Source: Kitasatospora mediocidica KCTC 9733
GTDB taxonomy: Bacteria > Actinomycetota > Actinomycetes > Streptomycetales > Streptomycetaceae
Direction: 5' to 3'
Length of the DNA stretch: 64,000 nt
NCBI RefSeq assembly: GCF_000744225.1
Contig: NZ_JQLN01000001.1
Location: forward strand, 496,001 to 560,000
Positions within the stretch are counted from its first letter, which is position 1. The number at the start of each line of letters is the position of its first letter. Below are positions 37,586 through 46,052 of the stretch, piece after piece. A program made the position numbers and the translations under genes. Below the pieces are notes generated by a model. It saw only the letters and a program-made list of their open reading frames with translations, had not been told where the DNA came from and searched no databases.

Positions 37586-37804
37586 CTACAGGGCTTGGCC
37601 GCCGCGCTGGACCTCCTCGATGTAGGTGAAGAGCAGCGTCATGACGGGCTTGATCAGGTGGACCGGAACGGTTGGGACAATCGTCAACGACTTGTCGGCA
37701 AAGTCGTACTGGCCGAGTGTGGCGCCGGTGTCGCCGTCGATGACCGAGACGGTTCCCTGAGGGCCCCGGTGCGACACCGCAAGCTGCAGATCACCCATGA
37801 TCAT
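37586..37804 (-). CDS. small hypothetical protein of the TPR-CHAT locus
   Basis: 72 residues, not recognised. MIMGDLQLAVSHRG opens a predicted beta-rich protein (VSVIDGDTGATLGQYDF) ending in a short amphipathic helix (LIKPVMTLLFTYIEEVQ). GGAGTC lies directly before the ATG at 37804. It is the distal gene of three minus-strand genes that face the TPR-CHAT gene. Its position suggests an accessory or regulatory part of that locus. Confidence 0.65.
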   Translation of the reverse strand: MIMGDLQLAVSHRGPQGTVSVIDGDTGATLGQYDFADKSLTIVPTVPVHLIKPVMTLLFTYIEEVQRGGQAL

Positions 37805-37870
37805 GACTCCGATCTCTCGTCTGTCGTCTGTCGTGGACTTGTTCGGCTGTTGATCCGGCAGGGCCTGGGC

Positions 37871-38827
37871 CTACTGCACAGGAGGCGGCGCGGACGGCCT
37901 CGTGCCGAGCGCCGTTGGCGGCTTGGGACGCAGGTGGTTCGTGATCGCCGCGCCGCGCTCATCGGCCGGCACGTCGGCTGCCAGCCCCAGCTGCTCGGCG
38001 AGGTCGCCCAGGTGGAGGTCGAGCGTGGCTTCGAGGAGGTCGGCGAACGCGCTCGCGGTGGACCTTCCACGGACGCAACCGGTGATCAGGAGGACGACCG
38101 CCACGAGTGCCGCCGGCCACCAGAGGAAGGCGAGGACGGCGTACAGCAAGCCCCAGCCGCAGAGCCGGGCCGCGTCGGAGTAGGCGTCGCGCGCTGCGGT
38201 GATGTCGGTGCGCAGTGCGTCGGGAAGGCGCGGCCACAGGCGCGGCCACACGAGGTCGACGTCGTCGATGCCGTTCACCTCGCGGGCCCGGTCCGCTGCC
38301 AGCGCGAACCGGTCGCCGATCCAGGTGGGCCGCTCGGGCCTGCGGACCGACACCCGCAGCCGGCTGTGCCGCCGGGCGAGGACGACGCTGTCCGCGTAGT
38401 GGGGATCGGTCTGCTGCTCACGGGCGGTCATCGCTTCGCGCACGGCCTCGCGCAACCGGGTCGAGGCGAGCTGCCACCTCCGGTGGCGTCGGCGGATGAG
38501 CCAGCGGGCCGCGGGCGTCGTTCCCCGGGAGCTCCAGAACCACTCGAACGATGTGCCGATGCCGCCTGCCGCGAGACCGGCCGCGCTGCTGACCACGAGC
38601 AGGCCGACCACACCTATCGCGATCGTGGACAGCGTGTGGCCGGCGGGCTGTCCGGTGGCCGTCTCCCGGTCGATCCAGCCGGAGAGGCGGCCGAAGGCGA
38701 GCGCCTGCCCCCAGCCCAGCCGTCGGCCGGCTATCAGGCAGGCCGTCCAGAGCAGGCCGGGCAGCGTGACGGCCATCAGTACGCGGTCGCCGAGCTTGGT
38801 TCCGAGCTCGCTCAGGAAGGTGCCCAT
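37871..38827 (-). CDS. multi-span membrane protein of the TPR-CHAT locus
   Basis: 318 residues, family not recognised. Hydrophobic segments lie at about residues 17-34 (LMAVTLPGLLWTACLIAG), 66-90 (STIAIGVVGLLVVSSAAGLA) and 228-258 (GWGLLYAVLAFLWWPAALVA, VVLLITG). A basic cytoplasmic block between them (IRRRHRRWQLASTRLREAV) and a C-terminal helical tail follow. The ATG lies four bases after the stop of the Cys-cluster gene, so the two are coupled. As part of a caspase-like locus it could be the membrane-acting effector or anchor; this is inference. Confidence 0.75.
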   Translation of the reverse strand: MGTFLSELGTKLGDRVLMAVTLPGLLWTACLIAGRRLGWGQALAFGRLSGWIDRETATGQPAGHTLSTIAIGVVGLLVVSSAAGLAAGGIGTSFEWFWSSRGTTPAARWLIRRRHRRWQLASTRLREAVREAMTAREQQTDPHYADSVVLARRHSRLRVSVRRPERPTWIGDRFALAADRAREVNGIDDVDLVWPRLWPRLPDALRTDITAARDAYSDAARLCGWGLLYAVLAFLWWPAALVAVVLLITGCVRGRSTASAFADLLEATLDLHLGDLAEQLGLAADVPADERGAAITNHLRPKPPTALGTRPSAPPPVQ

Positions 38828-38831
38828 CAGC

Positions 38832-39251
38832 TCAGCTGCCCCTGGCAGGCGGGTAGGGCGCGAGCGGTGTGCTTCCGCTCATCACGCAGGTCGGCACGCC
38901 GTCCTCGTCCTCGACCAGCTCGACGCGGCCGCAGCGGGCCGCCGGGCAGACCCAGGCTATCTGCGCGTGGGAATACGATCCGCCGGGAAGCCGCGGCACC
39001 GGCCCTCGTAGCTCGGACGTCAGCGAGGGCAGTCCGATGGCGTCGCCGATCTGCGCGATCTCGTCCAGCAGTTCCTTGACACGTGCGTCGTCCGGCGGCT
39101 GCGGCGCCCGTGTCACCGCGGCGAGCAGTTCATCGAGCGTCGCGCCGCCGCCGACCGTCTCGATCCGCTCACGGATCGTCGGCCAGCGGCTGAGCTCCTG
39201 GCAGAGCACCGCGATACGGGTCCGGAGGTGCCGGTTCAGTGAGTCCCCCAT
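38832..39251 (-). CDS. hypothetical protein with C-terminal Cys cluster, divergent from TPR-CHAT
   Basis: About 139 residues from MGDSLNRHLRTRIAVLCQEL. A helical N-terminal half is followed by SYSHAQIAWVCPAARCGRVE and DGVPTCVMSG, three Cys plus a His that could bind zinc. The start is uncertain: an in-frame TTG at 39341 would add 30 Lys/Glu/Ala-rich residues. The gene heads the minus-strand trio and shares a promoter region of about 190 bases with the TPR-CHAT gene. Family not recognised. Confidence 0.7.
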   Translation of the reverse strand: MGDSLNRHLRTRIAVLCQELSRWPTIRERIETVGGGATLDELLAAVTRAPQPPDDARVKELLDEIAQIGDAIGLPSLTSELRGPVPRLPGGSYSHAQIAWVCPAARCGRVELVEDEDGVPTCVMSGSTPLAPYPPARGS

Positions 39252-39442
39252 TGGTTCCGTGCGCCTGGTCGAACGATTGTCGGCGGTCTTCTCCGCGGTC
39301 TTCTCCGCCTTCTCCGCGGATGCTACTTTAGCCGAACTCAAGGCGTAATATGCTTTTCTGACGGTCTGTCATCATCGCAGCTCGGAGGAGCTCCAGTATC
39401 GTCCTGGCCGTCCTGGCCTCGGAGGGGCTGAAGGGGAGACCG

Positions 39443-42097
39443 ATGTCGGGATCGGAGTTCGAGGACGATCCGCGCGGCCGTTCCGATGTGCCAGGCGTGA
39501 TGGTCTCCGTCATGGCCGATTTCTGCGCCCGTCAGCAGGAGGAGTACCTGCGTTCGGGCGATCCCGAGCGCCTGATCAGGGCCGTGCGCTACGGACGCGC
39601 GGCGGTCGCCGCCGCAGCCCTCGACAACCCCTATCGGCCCCACGCACTGAGCAACCTCGGCGGCGCACTCGCGTTCCTGCACCAGGTCAACGGCGATCCC
39701 GCGCTGCTCGACGAAGCGGTCGGCCTCGAGCGCGAAGCGGTGCGGTTGACGCCTACGTTCGCGCCGGAACGCGCGATGCGGCTGTACAACCTCGGCACCG
39801 CGTTGTTCCGCAAGCACCGCAGTACCAGGCAGATCCGCTTCCTGGAGGAGGCGGTGACGCTCCTTCGAGAGGCTGTCGCGATCGCGCCTCCCGCCGATGG
39901 CCACCGCTCCTCCTACTTTTCCGACCTAGGCGGCGGGCTGCGCGAGCTCTACCTGGAGACGGGCCGCTCGGCGTACATCGAGGAGTCCGTCCAGGCCCAG
40001 CGCCAGGCGATCGCACTGGCACCGGACTGCTGGCAGCGAATCCGCACGACCAACAACCTCGCCGGAGCGCTGGAGAGCCTCTGGATGCGGACCGGCAGGG
40101 TCGAGGTGCTCGAGGACTCGGTGGAGCTCCTGCGTACCGTCGTCGCCGAGACCGATCCGCAGGACCCGGCCAGGGCCCAGCGAATCATCAACTTAACGTT
40201 GGCTCTGGGCCGCCTCCACGCTCGGACCGATCGTCTCGAGCTGGTCGAGGAAGCGATCCCGCTGGCTCGCGAAGCACTCCGGCTGACACCCAGGCACGAC
40301 AGCTCGTACCCACGGCAGGCGCAGGACCTCGCCGCACTTCTCGTGACGGCCTTTCAGAACGCCCGACACTTCACCGACTCCCAGGCGATGAGTTCCGGCG
40401 ACCCGGTCCGGGACGCGGTGAGGCAGCTGATCCGTACCGGCTGGATGCAGGATCCCGCCCTGCTCCGCGAAGCCGAAGCGCTCGCCCGAACAGCGGTCGA
40501 CGCGACACCGGCGAACGACCCGTCACTCCCGGTGCGCCTCAGCGGTCTCGCCGTCGCGCTGGAGGCGGTCCACGGGATGACCGGGTCCGGGCAGGCCCTG
40601 GACGAAGCCCTCCGACTCTTCCGAACGGCCGCCAATCATCCGCTCACCCACATCACCCAGCGGGTGCCGTTGCTCCACCGGATCGCCGGCACCGCCGGCG
40701 CGACCGGACGCGCGACGGTCGCGATAGCCGCGGTCCGGGATGTCCTCGAACTCCTGGAGCCACTGGCGCCGCTGGACCTCGACGCGCCGGATCGCGAACA
40801 CCGGCTCTCCCTGCTCGGCGAACTGCCGGGCATAGCGGCTGCAGCGGCCATGGAAGCAGGCGACCCAGACCTCGCGCTCGACCTCCTGGAGCGCACGCGC
40901 GGCATCACGGCCAGGGAGTTCATGGCGCGTCGCAAGGGCTCCGGCACGGCAGCGGACCGCGCGCCGATCGGTCACCGGATCGCCGAGGCGCCGGCCGACG
41001 GCACCGTGGTGATCCTGACCGGAAGCACCAGTCGGTGCGATGCCTTGGTGGTCGGCGCCGGACGAGGCGTCTCGGTCGTGCCGCTTCCGCAGGTCACCTA
41101 CAAGAAGCTGATCTTTCAGGCCAGGCTGTTCCGGATGGCGTGGAGCGCGGTCGCCGACAGGCGTGTCAGCCCCGAAGGACGCGACGCGGCGCACCAGGAG
41201 ATGGCGGACGTCCTCGGCTGGCTGTGGCAGGCCGTCGCGGAGCCGGTGCTGGCGCATCTCGGACTGACCCGCCCGCACCGACCCGGCCGGCCGTGGTCAC
41301 ACGTCACCTGGTGTCCCGTCGGAGTGTTCGGCCTGCTCCCGGTCCATGCCGCCGGCCGCTACCCGTCGCCCGCCGACCTCTCGCCCGCTCCCGGCCAGAC
41401 GGTGCTCGACCATGTCGTGTCGTCCTACACCACGACACTCACCGCGCTCTTGCACACCCGCTCGCGCGGACTCGCCGAGCCGGGGCGAGAGATGCGGAGG
41501 AGGAAGATACTGATCGTTCCATCGCCCGACACCGCAGTCGGCGCCTTGCCGGGCGCGGAGGACGAGGCGGACGAGCTGACACAGCTGCTGCCATCGGCCG
41601 AGGTGCTGCGTCAGCCTGGCCGCGCCGAGGTGCTCCGGGTACTCCCCGACGCACCGATCGTCCACTTCGCCTGCCACGCCGTCACCCATCCGGTCGACCC
41701 GAGCCAGAGCCACCTGGAACTCGGCGACGGAGACGAGTCGTCCGTGTCCGTGTCGGAGATCCGCGACCTCGATGTCCGCGGTTCGCTCGCCTACCTGTCC
41801 GCCTGCCAGGCGAGCGTAGGCGCGGACCACCTCCTCGACGAGGGAATCCACGTGGCCGGCGCCTTCCAACTGGCCGGCTACCGCCATGTCATAGGCACAC
41901 TGTGGCCCATCGACGACCGAGTGGCCGGGAAGGTGGCAGCGGCCTTCTACCAGGGTCTGCTCGTTGGCGGAACCGGGCCGATCGACGTCGGCCGCTCCGC
42001 GCTCTCCTTGCACCGGGCGACGCGGCGGATGCGGGACTCGTACCCCCGGATGCCCTTCCTGTGGGCGGCGTTCGCCCACTGGGGACCCGAAGACTGA
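39443..42097 (+). CDS. TPR-CHAT domain protein (caspase-like protease)
   Basis: 884 residues. The first 370 or so form tetratricopeptide-like helical repeats (LSNLGGALAFLHQ, LYNLGTALFRKH, TTNNLAGALESLW). A linker and the C-terminal CHAT peptidase domain (about 560-884) follow. The catalytic pair is intact: His745 in VHFACHAV and Cys788 in YLSACQASVG, with the closing GTLWPIDDRVAGKVAAAFY. CHAT proteases are caspase relatives used in bacterial conflict and cell-death systems. The start has AAGGGGAG upstream. A rare TTA codon encodes Leu251 (40193-40195), suggesting bldA dependence. Third positions look less G/C-saturated than in neighbours. Confidence 0.9.
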   Translation: MSGSEFEDDPRGRSDVPGVMVSVMADFCARQQEEYLRSGDPERLIRAVRYGRAAVAAAALDNPYRPHALSNLGGALAFLHQVNGDPALLDEAVGLEREAVRLTPTFAPERAMRLYNLGTALFRKHRSTRQIRFLEEAVTLLREAVAIAPPADGHRSSYFSDLGGGLRELYLETGRSAYIEESVQAQRQAIALAPDCWQRIRTTNNLAGALESLWMRTGRVEVLEDSVELLRTVVAETDPQDPARAQRIINLTLALGRLHARTDRLELVEEAIPLAREALRLTPRHDSSYPRQAQDLAALLVTAFQNARHFTDSQAMSSGDPVRDAVRQLIRTGWMQDPALLREAEALARTAVDATPANDPSLPVRLSGLAVALEAVHGMTGSGQALDEALRLFRTAANHPLTHITQRVPLLHRIAGTAGATGRATVAIAAVRDVLELLEPLAPLDLDAPDREHRLSLLGELPGIAAAAAMEAGDPDLALDLLERTRGITAREFMARRKGSGTAADRAPIGHRIAEAPADGTVVILTGSTSRCDALVVGAGRGVSVVPLPQVTYKKLIFQARLFRMAWSAVADRRVSPEGRDAAHQEMADVLGWLWQAVAEPVLAHLGLTRPHRPGRPWSHVTWCPVGVFGLLPVHAAGRYPSPADLSPAPGQTVLDHVVSSYTTTLTALLHTRSRGLAEPGREMRRRKILIVPSPDTAVGALPGAEDEADELTQLLPSAEVLRQPGRAEVLRVLPDAPIVHFACHAVTHPVDPSQSHLELGDGDESSVSVSEIRDLDVRGSLAYLSACQASVGADHLLDEGIHVAGAFQLAGYRHVIGTLWPIDDRVAGKVAAAFYQGLLVGGTGPIDVGRSALSLHRATRRMRDSYPRMPFLWAAFAHWGPED

Positions 42098-42405
42098 GAG
42101 TTGTGATTCTTCACGGCTGTCGAGTGGCCTGGCACCGGTAATGGCAGGTGTGGGCTCGCGCTTGCTTGGTGTGTAGAGCTTCCGCCCCACCGCACCCGCC
42201 ACCGCGCGGTAGCCCGATCTCGCTCGGGCCCCGTACGGATCTTCGCCCGTTCACCGCTGACGGGGTGACGTGGTGCCGCCGACAGGGTGATATGTACGCG
42301 ATCCATTTGCTCAACTCGATCACCCTCGAACGTAATTGCTCCTGCATGAAGTGTGCCCGAACCAAATCGGGCAGACGTGCACACCATTCCGTACAGGGAG
42401 ATTCG
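42098..42405. other. intergenic region upstream of repeat protein
   Basis: 308 bases with no convincing gene. GGGAG six bases before 42406 is the ribosome site of the next gene. A single GTTCACC heptamer near 42249 is not enough for a PHO box. No clear terminator follows the TPR-CHAT gene. Confidence 0.4.
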
Positions 42406-43305
42406 ATGACCTCTCGACAGTTCCGCCGCGCCGCTGCAACCACCCTCGCCTGCCTGGCAGTCGGCACCGCCATGATGAGCGGCTCGGCCACCGCCGCCCC
42501 CCAAGCAGCCGGCCTGCCGCGCATCGGGGTGCTGACCTCCGGCGGCACGGCGCTGGTGAAGGAGGGCGGCCTGAGCACCAACTGGGTCAACGAGAACGAC
42601 AACGTCATCCAGGTCGTCGTCGCCGGTGACCGGATCGGGGTACTGAAGGCCGACGGTACGGCGCTGGTGAAGGAGGGCGGCCTGAGCACCAACTGGGTCA
42701 CCGAGAACACCGGCGTCAAGCAGATCGCCCTGTCCGGCGACCGGATCGGGGTCCTGAAGGCCGACGGTACAGCGCTGGTGAAGGAGGGCGGCCTGAGCAC
42801 CAACTGGGTCACCGAGAACGACAACGTCACGCAGCTGGCCCTCTTCGCCACCCGGATCGGGGTACTGAAGGCCGACGGTACGGCACTGGTGAAGGAGGGC
42901 GGCCTGAGCGCCGACTGGGTCACCGAGAACGACAACACCACGCAAATCGCTCTGTCGGGCGACCGGATCGGGGTGCTGAAGGGCAACGGTACGGCGCTGG
43001 TGAAGGAGGGCGGCCTGAGCACCAACTGGGTCACCGAGAGCACCGGCGTCAAGCAGATCGCTCTTGCCTTCCAGCGGATCGGGGTGCTCGCGGCGGACGG
43101 CACCGCCCTGGTCAAGGACGGTCCACTGGACGCCGGTTGGGTCAACGAGTACTCCAGCGTGACCCAACTCGTCCTGGCCGGGGACCGCATCGGTGTGCGG
43201 GTCTCCGACGGTACGGCGTTGGTCAAGGAGGGCGGCCTGAGCACCAACTGGGTCAACGAGTACAGCAACGTGATCCAGCTCGCCCTGACCAACGGCGCCG
43301 ACTGA
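42406..43305 (+). CDS. secreted protein of seven 37-residue repeats (propeller/lectin-like)
   Basis: 299 residues. The Sec signal (RRAAATTLACLAVGTAMMSG, cut near SATAA) is followed by seven tandem repeats of 37 residues filling residues 39-297. The consensus runs RIGVLKADGTALVKEGG then LSTNWVTENDNVTQIALSGD. Each unit has the strand-turn pattern of a small beta-propeller blade; comparable units occur in tachylectin-like and other Streptomyces exported proteins. No catalytic residues. Binding of a carbohydrate or surface ligand is a reasonable guess. GGGAG precedes the ATG at 42406. Confidence 0.85.
   Translation: MTSRQFRRAAATTLACLAVGTAMMSGSATAAPQAAGLPRIGVLTSGGTALVKEGGLSTNWVNENDNVIQVVVAGDRIGVLKADGTALVKEGGLSTNWVTENTGVKQIALSGDRIGVLKADGTALVKEGGLSTNWVTENDNVTQLALFATRIGVLKADGTALVKEGGLSADWVTENDNTTQIALSGDRIGVLKGNGTALVKEGGLSTNWVTESTGVKQIALAFQRIGVLAADGTALVKDGPLDAGWVNEYSSVTQLVLAGDRIGVRVSDGTALVKEGGLSTNWVNEYSNVIQLALTNGAD
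42520..43296 (+). repeat. seven tandem 111-bp coding repeats
   Basis: Seven units of exactly 111 bp. Units 1-5 are nearly identical at nucleotide level (shared CTGGTGAAGGAGGGCGGCCT), units 6 and 7 more diverged. This pattern indicates recent duplication within the gene. Confidence 0.95.
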
Positions 43306-43320
43306 GCACCCGTCGCCCCT

Positions 43321-43354
43321 GGCCGCCCGCACCCGATCACGGGCGCGGGCGGCC
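43321..43354 (+). terminator. hairpin after repeat protein gene
   Basis: GGCCGCCCGC (43321-43330) pairs with GCGGGCGGCC (43345-43354), with a further ACCCG/CGGG pairing inside the loop. Confidence 0.7.
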
Positions 43355-43513
43355 GGCCGTAGGGGCGGAGCAACGGGGCCTGCGCACCGGTCGGAAGATC
43401 GGTGGGCCGGCCGAGGGGCTTCGGGCATGATCGACCTGTAGACACCTACGCCCACCCAGAGCCCTGAACACCCCCGAGCCGCCCCCCACAGCCAGCCACT
43501 CCCCTAGGATCAC

Positions 43514-43532
43514 GCATGACGTTGCGTCATGC
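43514..43532. promoter_or_regulatory. perfect palindrome upstream of DUF574 methyltransferase
   Basis: GCATGACG (43514-43521), TTG, CGTCATGC (43525-43532). It lies 20 bases before the start codon and so overlaps the probable promoter or leader. A similar core TGACG-N3-CGTCA recurs at 61811-61823. Confidence 0.6.
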
Positions 43533-43551
43533 ACATTGCCAGGAGGAGCCC

Positions 43552-44397
43552 ATGACCGAGGCAGCGCAGTGGATGCGGACGGGAGGCGACGAATCGTCGC
43601 TGCCCACCGACCTGCACACCGAACGCCCGCACCCTGCCCGGATGTACGACTACTTCCTGGGTGGCAAGGACAACTTCCCCGCCGACCGGGCGGCGGCCGA
43701 GCGGGCGGCGGCGGGGTGGCCCAACGTCCGCAAGGCCACCCTGGAGAACCGGCGGTTCCTGGGGCGGGCGGTGCGGTATCTCGCCGCGGAGGCCGGGGTG
43801 CGGCAGTTCCTGGACATCGGCACGGGCATACCCACGGCGAACAACACCCACGAGGTCGCCCAGTCGGTCGCCCCGGACTCCCGGGTGGTGTACGTGGACA
43901 ACGACCCCATCGTGCTGGCACACGCCCGGGCGCTGCTGGTCAGCACGCCGCAGGGGATGACCAGTTACCTCGACGCCGATCTGCGCGATCCCGAGAAGAT
44001 CCTCGAGCACCCGGATCTGCGAAGCGTGCTGGACTTCCGGCAGCCGATCGCGCTGATGCTGATCGCCATCCTGCACTTCCTCCCCGACGACCAGGACCCG
44101 TACGGCATCGTGCGCCGGCTCGTGAGCAGCCTGCCCTCCGGGAGCTACCTCGCGCTGACCCAGGTCACCGGGGACTTCGACCCGTTCGAGACGGGCCGGC
44201 TCGTGCAGAGCTACCGCGAGTCGGGCGTCCAGTTGCAGGCCCGCACCCACGCCGAGGTGGAACGGTTCTTCGACGGGCTGGACATCGTCGAGCCCGGCAT
44301 CGAGGTCGTCTCGGAGTGGCGCCCGGACGCCGCACAGGTCGAGCGCTTCAGCCGCCGCGAGGTGTCGGTCTACGGCGCGGTCGCCCGGGTTCGGTAG
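43552..44397 (+). CDS. DUF574 / SAM-dependent methyltransferase family protein (Methyltransf_19)
   Basis: 281 residues. HPARMYDYFLGGKDNFPADR is the family's N-terminal signature, then motif I FLDIGTGIPTANNTHEVAQ and VVYVDNDPIVLAHA, and a late AILHFLPDDQDPYGIVRRL. This family is abundant in Streptomyces; its substrates are mostly unknown. AGGAGG lies shortly before the ATG at 43552, so the upstream in-frame ATG (43516), which falls inside the palindrome, is rejected. A paralogue lies at 49835-50632. Confidence 0.9.
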   Translation: MTEAAQWMRTGGDESSLPTDLHTERPHPARMYDYFLGGKDNFPADRAAAERAAAGWPNVRKATLENRRFLGRAVRYLAAEAGVRQFLDIGTGIPTANNTHEVAQSVAPDSRVVYVDNDPIVLAHARALLVSTPQGMTSYLDADLRDPEKILEHPDLRSVLDFRQPIALMLIAILHFLPDDQDPYGIVRRLVSSLPSGSYLALTQVTGDFDPFETGRLVQSYRESGVQLQARTHAEVERFFDGLDIVEPGIEVVSEWRPDAAQVERFSRREVSVYGAVARVR

Positions 44398-44425
44398 ACA
44401 CGGCCAGAGGCGGTCGGCGTAGCCG

Positions 44426-44941
44426 TCAGTCCTCGTCGGCGTCGGTTCCGTCGGCAGCGATGTCCAGGGCGCGGGTCAGCCGTTCGAGTCGGGTGCGGAG
44501 TTCGACGGCCTCGGCGGGGGCCAGGCCGCTGGCGGCGATGATGTCGAGCGGGATCCGCTCGGCCCGGGCGCGCAGGGCCGTGCCCTCGCCCGTCGGGCGG
44601 ACGATCACCGAGCGCTCGTCGTGCGGGCTGCGTTCGCGCTGGACGAGTCCGGCGGTGTCCAGGCGCTTGAGCAGCGGGGAGAGGGTGCCGGAGTCCAGGC
44701 GCAGCAGCTCGCCCAGCTGCTTCACGGGCATGGCGCCGTGCTCCCAGAGCGCCATCATCGCCAGGTACTGGGGATAGGTGAGGCCGGTGTCGCGCAGCAG
44801 CCGCCGGTAGACCCGGTCGAAGGCGCGGGCGGTGGCGTGCAGGGCGAAGCAGACCTGGATGTCGAGCTGGAGCAGGTCCGCGCCGGTGGGCGGCAGAGGC
44901 TGTACGGCGGGCTGCGGTGGCTGCGATGTCGTGGGGGCCAT
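44426..44941 (-). CDS. ohrR: MarR-family organic hydroperoxide sensor OhrR
   Basis: About 171 residues. The reactive Cys is in LDIQVCFALHATARAFDRVY, the position used by OhrR to sense organic peroxide. The winged helix reads PVKQLGELLRLDSGTLSPLL, with wing ERSPHDERSVIVRPT. It represses the divergent ohr gene until oxidised. The start at 44941 was chosen from the OhrR domain and because the operator lies immediately upstream; the longer frame would cross that operator. Confidence 0.93.
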   Translation of the reverse strand: MAPTTSQPPQPAVQPLPPTGADLLQLDIQVCFALHATARAFDRVYRRLLRDTGLTYPQYLAMMALWEHGAMPVKQLGELLRLDSGTLSPLLKRLDTAGLVQRERSPHDERSVIVRPTGEGTALRARAERIPLDIIAASGLAPAEAVELRTRLERLTRALDIAADGTDADED

Positions 44942-44959
44942 AACTCCAGAGTACAACTT

Positions 44960-44988
44960 GGTTGCGCACAATTTAGTTGTGTGCAACC
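44960..44988. promoter_or_regulatory. OhrR operator
   Basis: GGTTGCGCACAA (44960-44971), TTTAG, TTGTGTGCAACC (44977-44988): a 12-bp inverted repeat with one mismatch. It lies between the divergent ohrR and ohr genes and contains the ACAAnnnnnTTGT core known for OhrR sites. Confidence 0.9.
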
Positions 44989-45065
44989 ATCTACTCATGC
45001 GGCCGACCGGTCGCGGCGACGACCAAGTGTCGACACTCCGCACTCTGCGAAATGGGATGGTTCCG

Positions 45066-45479
45066 ATGGACGCGCTCTACACCGCTGTTGCCACCGCCAA
45101 CGGCCGCGAGGGCCGCACGGTGAGCTCGGACGGCCGGCTCGACCTCCAGCTCGCCTTCCCCCAGGCGTTGGGTGGCAACGGTGAGGGCACCAACCCCGAG
45201 CAGCTGTTCGCCGCCGGGTACGCGGCCTGCTTCGCCAGCGCGCTGGGCGCGGTCGGCCGGGCGGCGAAGGTGGACACCAAGGACGCCTCGGTCACCGCCG
45301 AGGTAGGCATCGGCAAGGACGGCGACGACGGCTTCGGCCTCACCGTCACGCTGCGGGTCGAGCTTCCCGACTCCCTGCAGACCGAGGCCGGTCGCGCGCT
45401 GGTCGAGCAGGCGCACGCCTACTGCCCGTACTCCAAGGCCACCCGCGGCAACATCCCGGTCGCGCTCGTCATCGAGTAG
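45066..45479 (+). CDS. ohr: organic hydroperoxide resistance protein Ohr (OsmC family peroxiredoxin)
   Basis: 137 residues. MDALYTAVATANGREGRTVS is the standard Ohr opening. The two active Cys are in AAGYAACFASALGA and AHAYCPYSKATRGN. It reduces organic hydroperoxides with lipoyl-type thiols in the cytosol. The start is ambiguous between 45066 and an in-frame ATG at 45057; GGGATGG is better placed for 45066. Control by the divergent OhrR through the operator at 44960-44988 is expected. Confidence 0.95.
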   Translation: MDALYTAVATANGREGRTVSSDGRLDLQLAFPQALGGNGEGTNPEQLFAAGYAACFASALGAVGRAAKVDTKDASVTAEVGIGKDGDDGFGLTVTLRVELPDSLQTEAGRALVEQAHAYCPYSKATRGNIPVALVIE

Positions 45480-45494
45480 CAGCCACACCCCGCT

Positions 45495-45537
45495 CGGCGG
45501 GCGCCCCCACGGTCGTTGACCGTGGGGGCGCCCGCCG
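45495..45537 (+). terminator. strong hairpin after ohr
   Basis: A perfect 20-bp stem (45495-45514 with 45518-45537) and a three-base GTT loop. Confidence 0.9.
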
Positions 45538-45650
45538 TCGTGCCACCTTGGACCAGGTGATCCAGGGCGGGAACGCCGACGGCCCGGTCGTCCCCCCACG
45601 TAACTACGGGGGACGACCGGGCCGTCGGCGTCAGGCTGTGGTGGCGCGGA

Positions 45651-46052
45651 TCAGGACAGGCCGGCCTTGACCGAGCAGACCGGCCAGGCGCCGGGGCCCT
45701 GAGCGGCCAGGACCTTCTCGGCCACCGAGATCTGCTGCGCCTCGCTGGCGTGCGCGGCCTTGTCGGCGAACGCGGTGCCACCGAACGCGGCCCAGGTCGA
45801 CTGGGTGAACTGCAGGCCACCGGAGAAGCCGTTGCCGGAGTCGATGCTCCAGTTCCCGGTGCTCTCACACTGGGCCACCTTCTCCCAGGTGGAGGCCGAC
45901 GCGGCCGAAGCCGTCGTCGCCGTCACGAGACCCGCAACCGGCAGGGCGACGATGACGCCACCCATCAGCGCCATCCGCAGACGGCCACGACGACCGGCCT
46001 TCACGGAGTTACCGGCGACAGCGGAAGCGGAGTTCTCGGTACGGAAGGTCAT
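45651..46052 (-). CDS. secreted transglycosylase-like protein (Rpf/SLT-like), copy A
   Basis: 133 residues. The Sec signal ([20 protein letters not shown], ending ATTASA) is followed by one transglycosylase-like domain: [18 protein letters not shown] (catalytic Glu in CESTGNW), [18 protein letters not shown] and a paired Cys in WPVCSVKAG. It cleaves cell-wall glycan. The start was decided by comparison with copy B: the ATG at 46052 is conserved, while the one at 46058 is TTT in copy B; GAGAGG precedes both. It has no LysM tail, unlike copy B. Confidence 0.9.
   Translation of the reverse strand: MTFRTENSASAVAGNSVKAGRRGRLRMALMGGVIVALPVAGLVTATTASAASASTWEKVAQCESTGNWSIDSGNGFSGGLQFTQSTWAAFGGTAFADKAAHASEAQQISVAEKVLAAQGPGAWPVCSVKAGLS

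Noticed and set aside
42245..42260. PHO box upstream of the repeat protein
   Set aside because: Only one GTTCACC-like heptamer is present; PhoP sites need direct repeats with 11-bp spacing.
42520..43296. 111-bp repeats as a non-coding array
   Set aside because: The unit is a multiple of three, uninterrupted by stops, follows a signal peptide and encodes a regular 37-residue motif.
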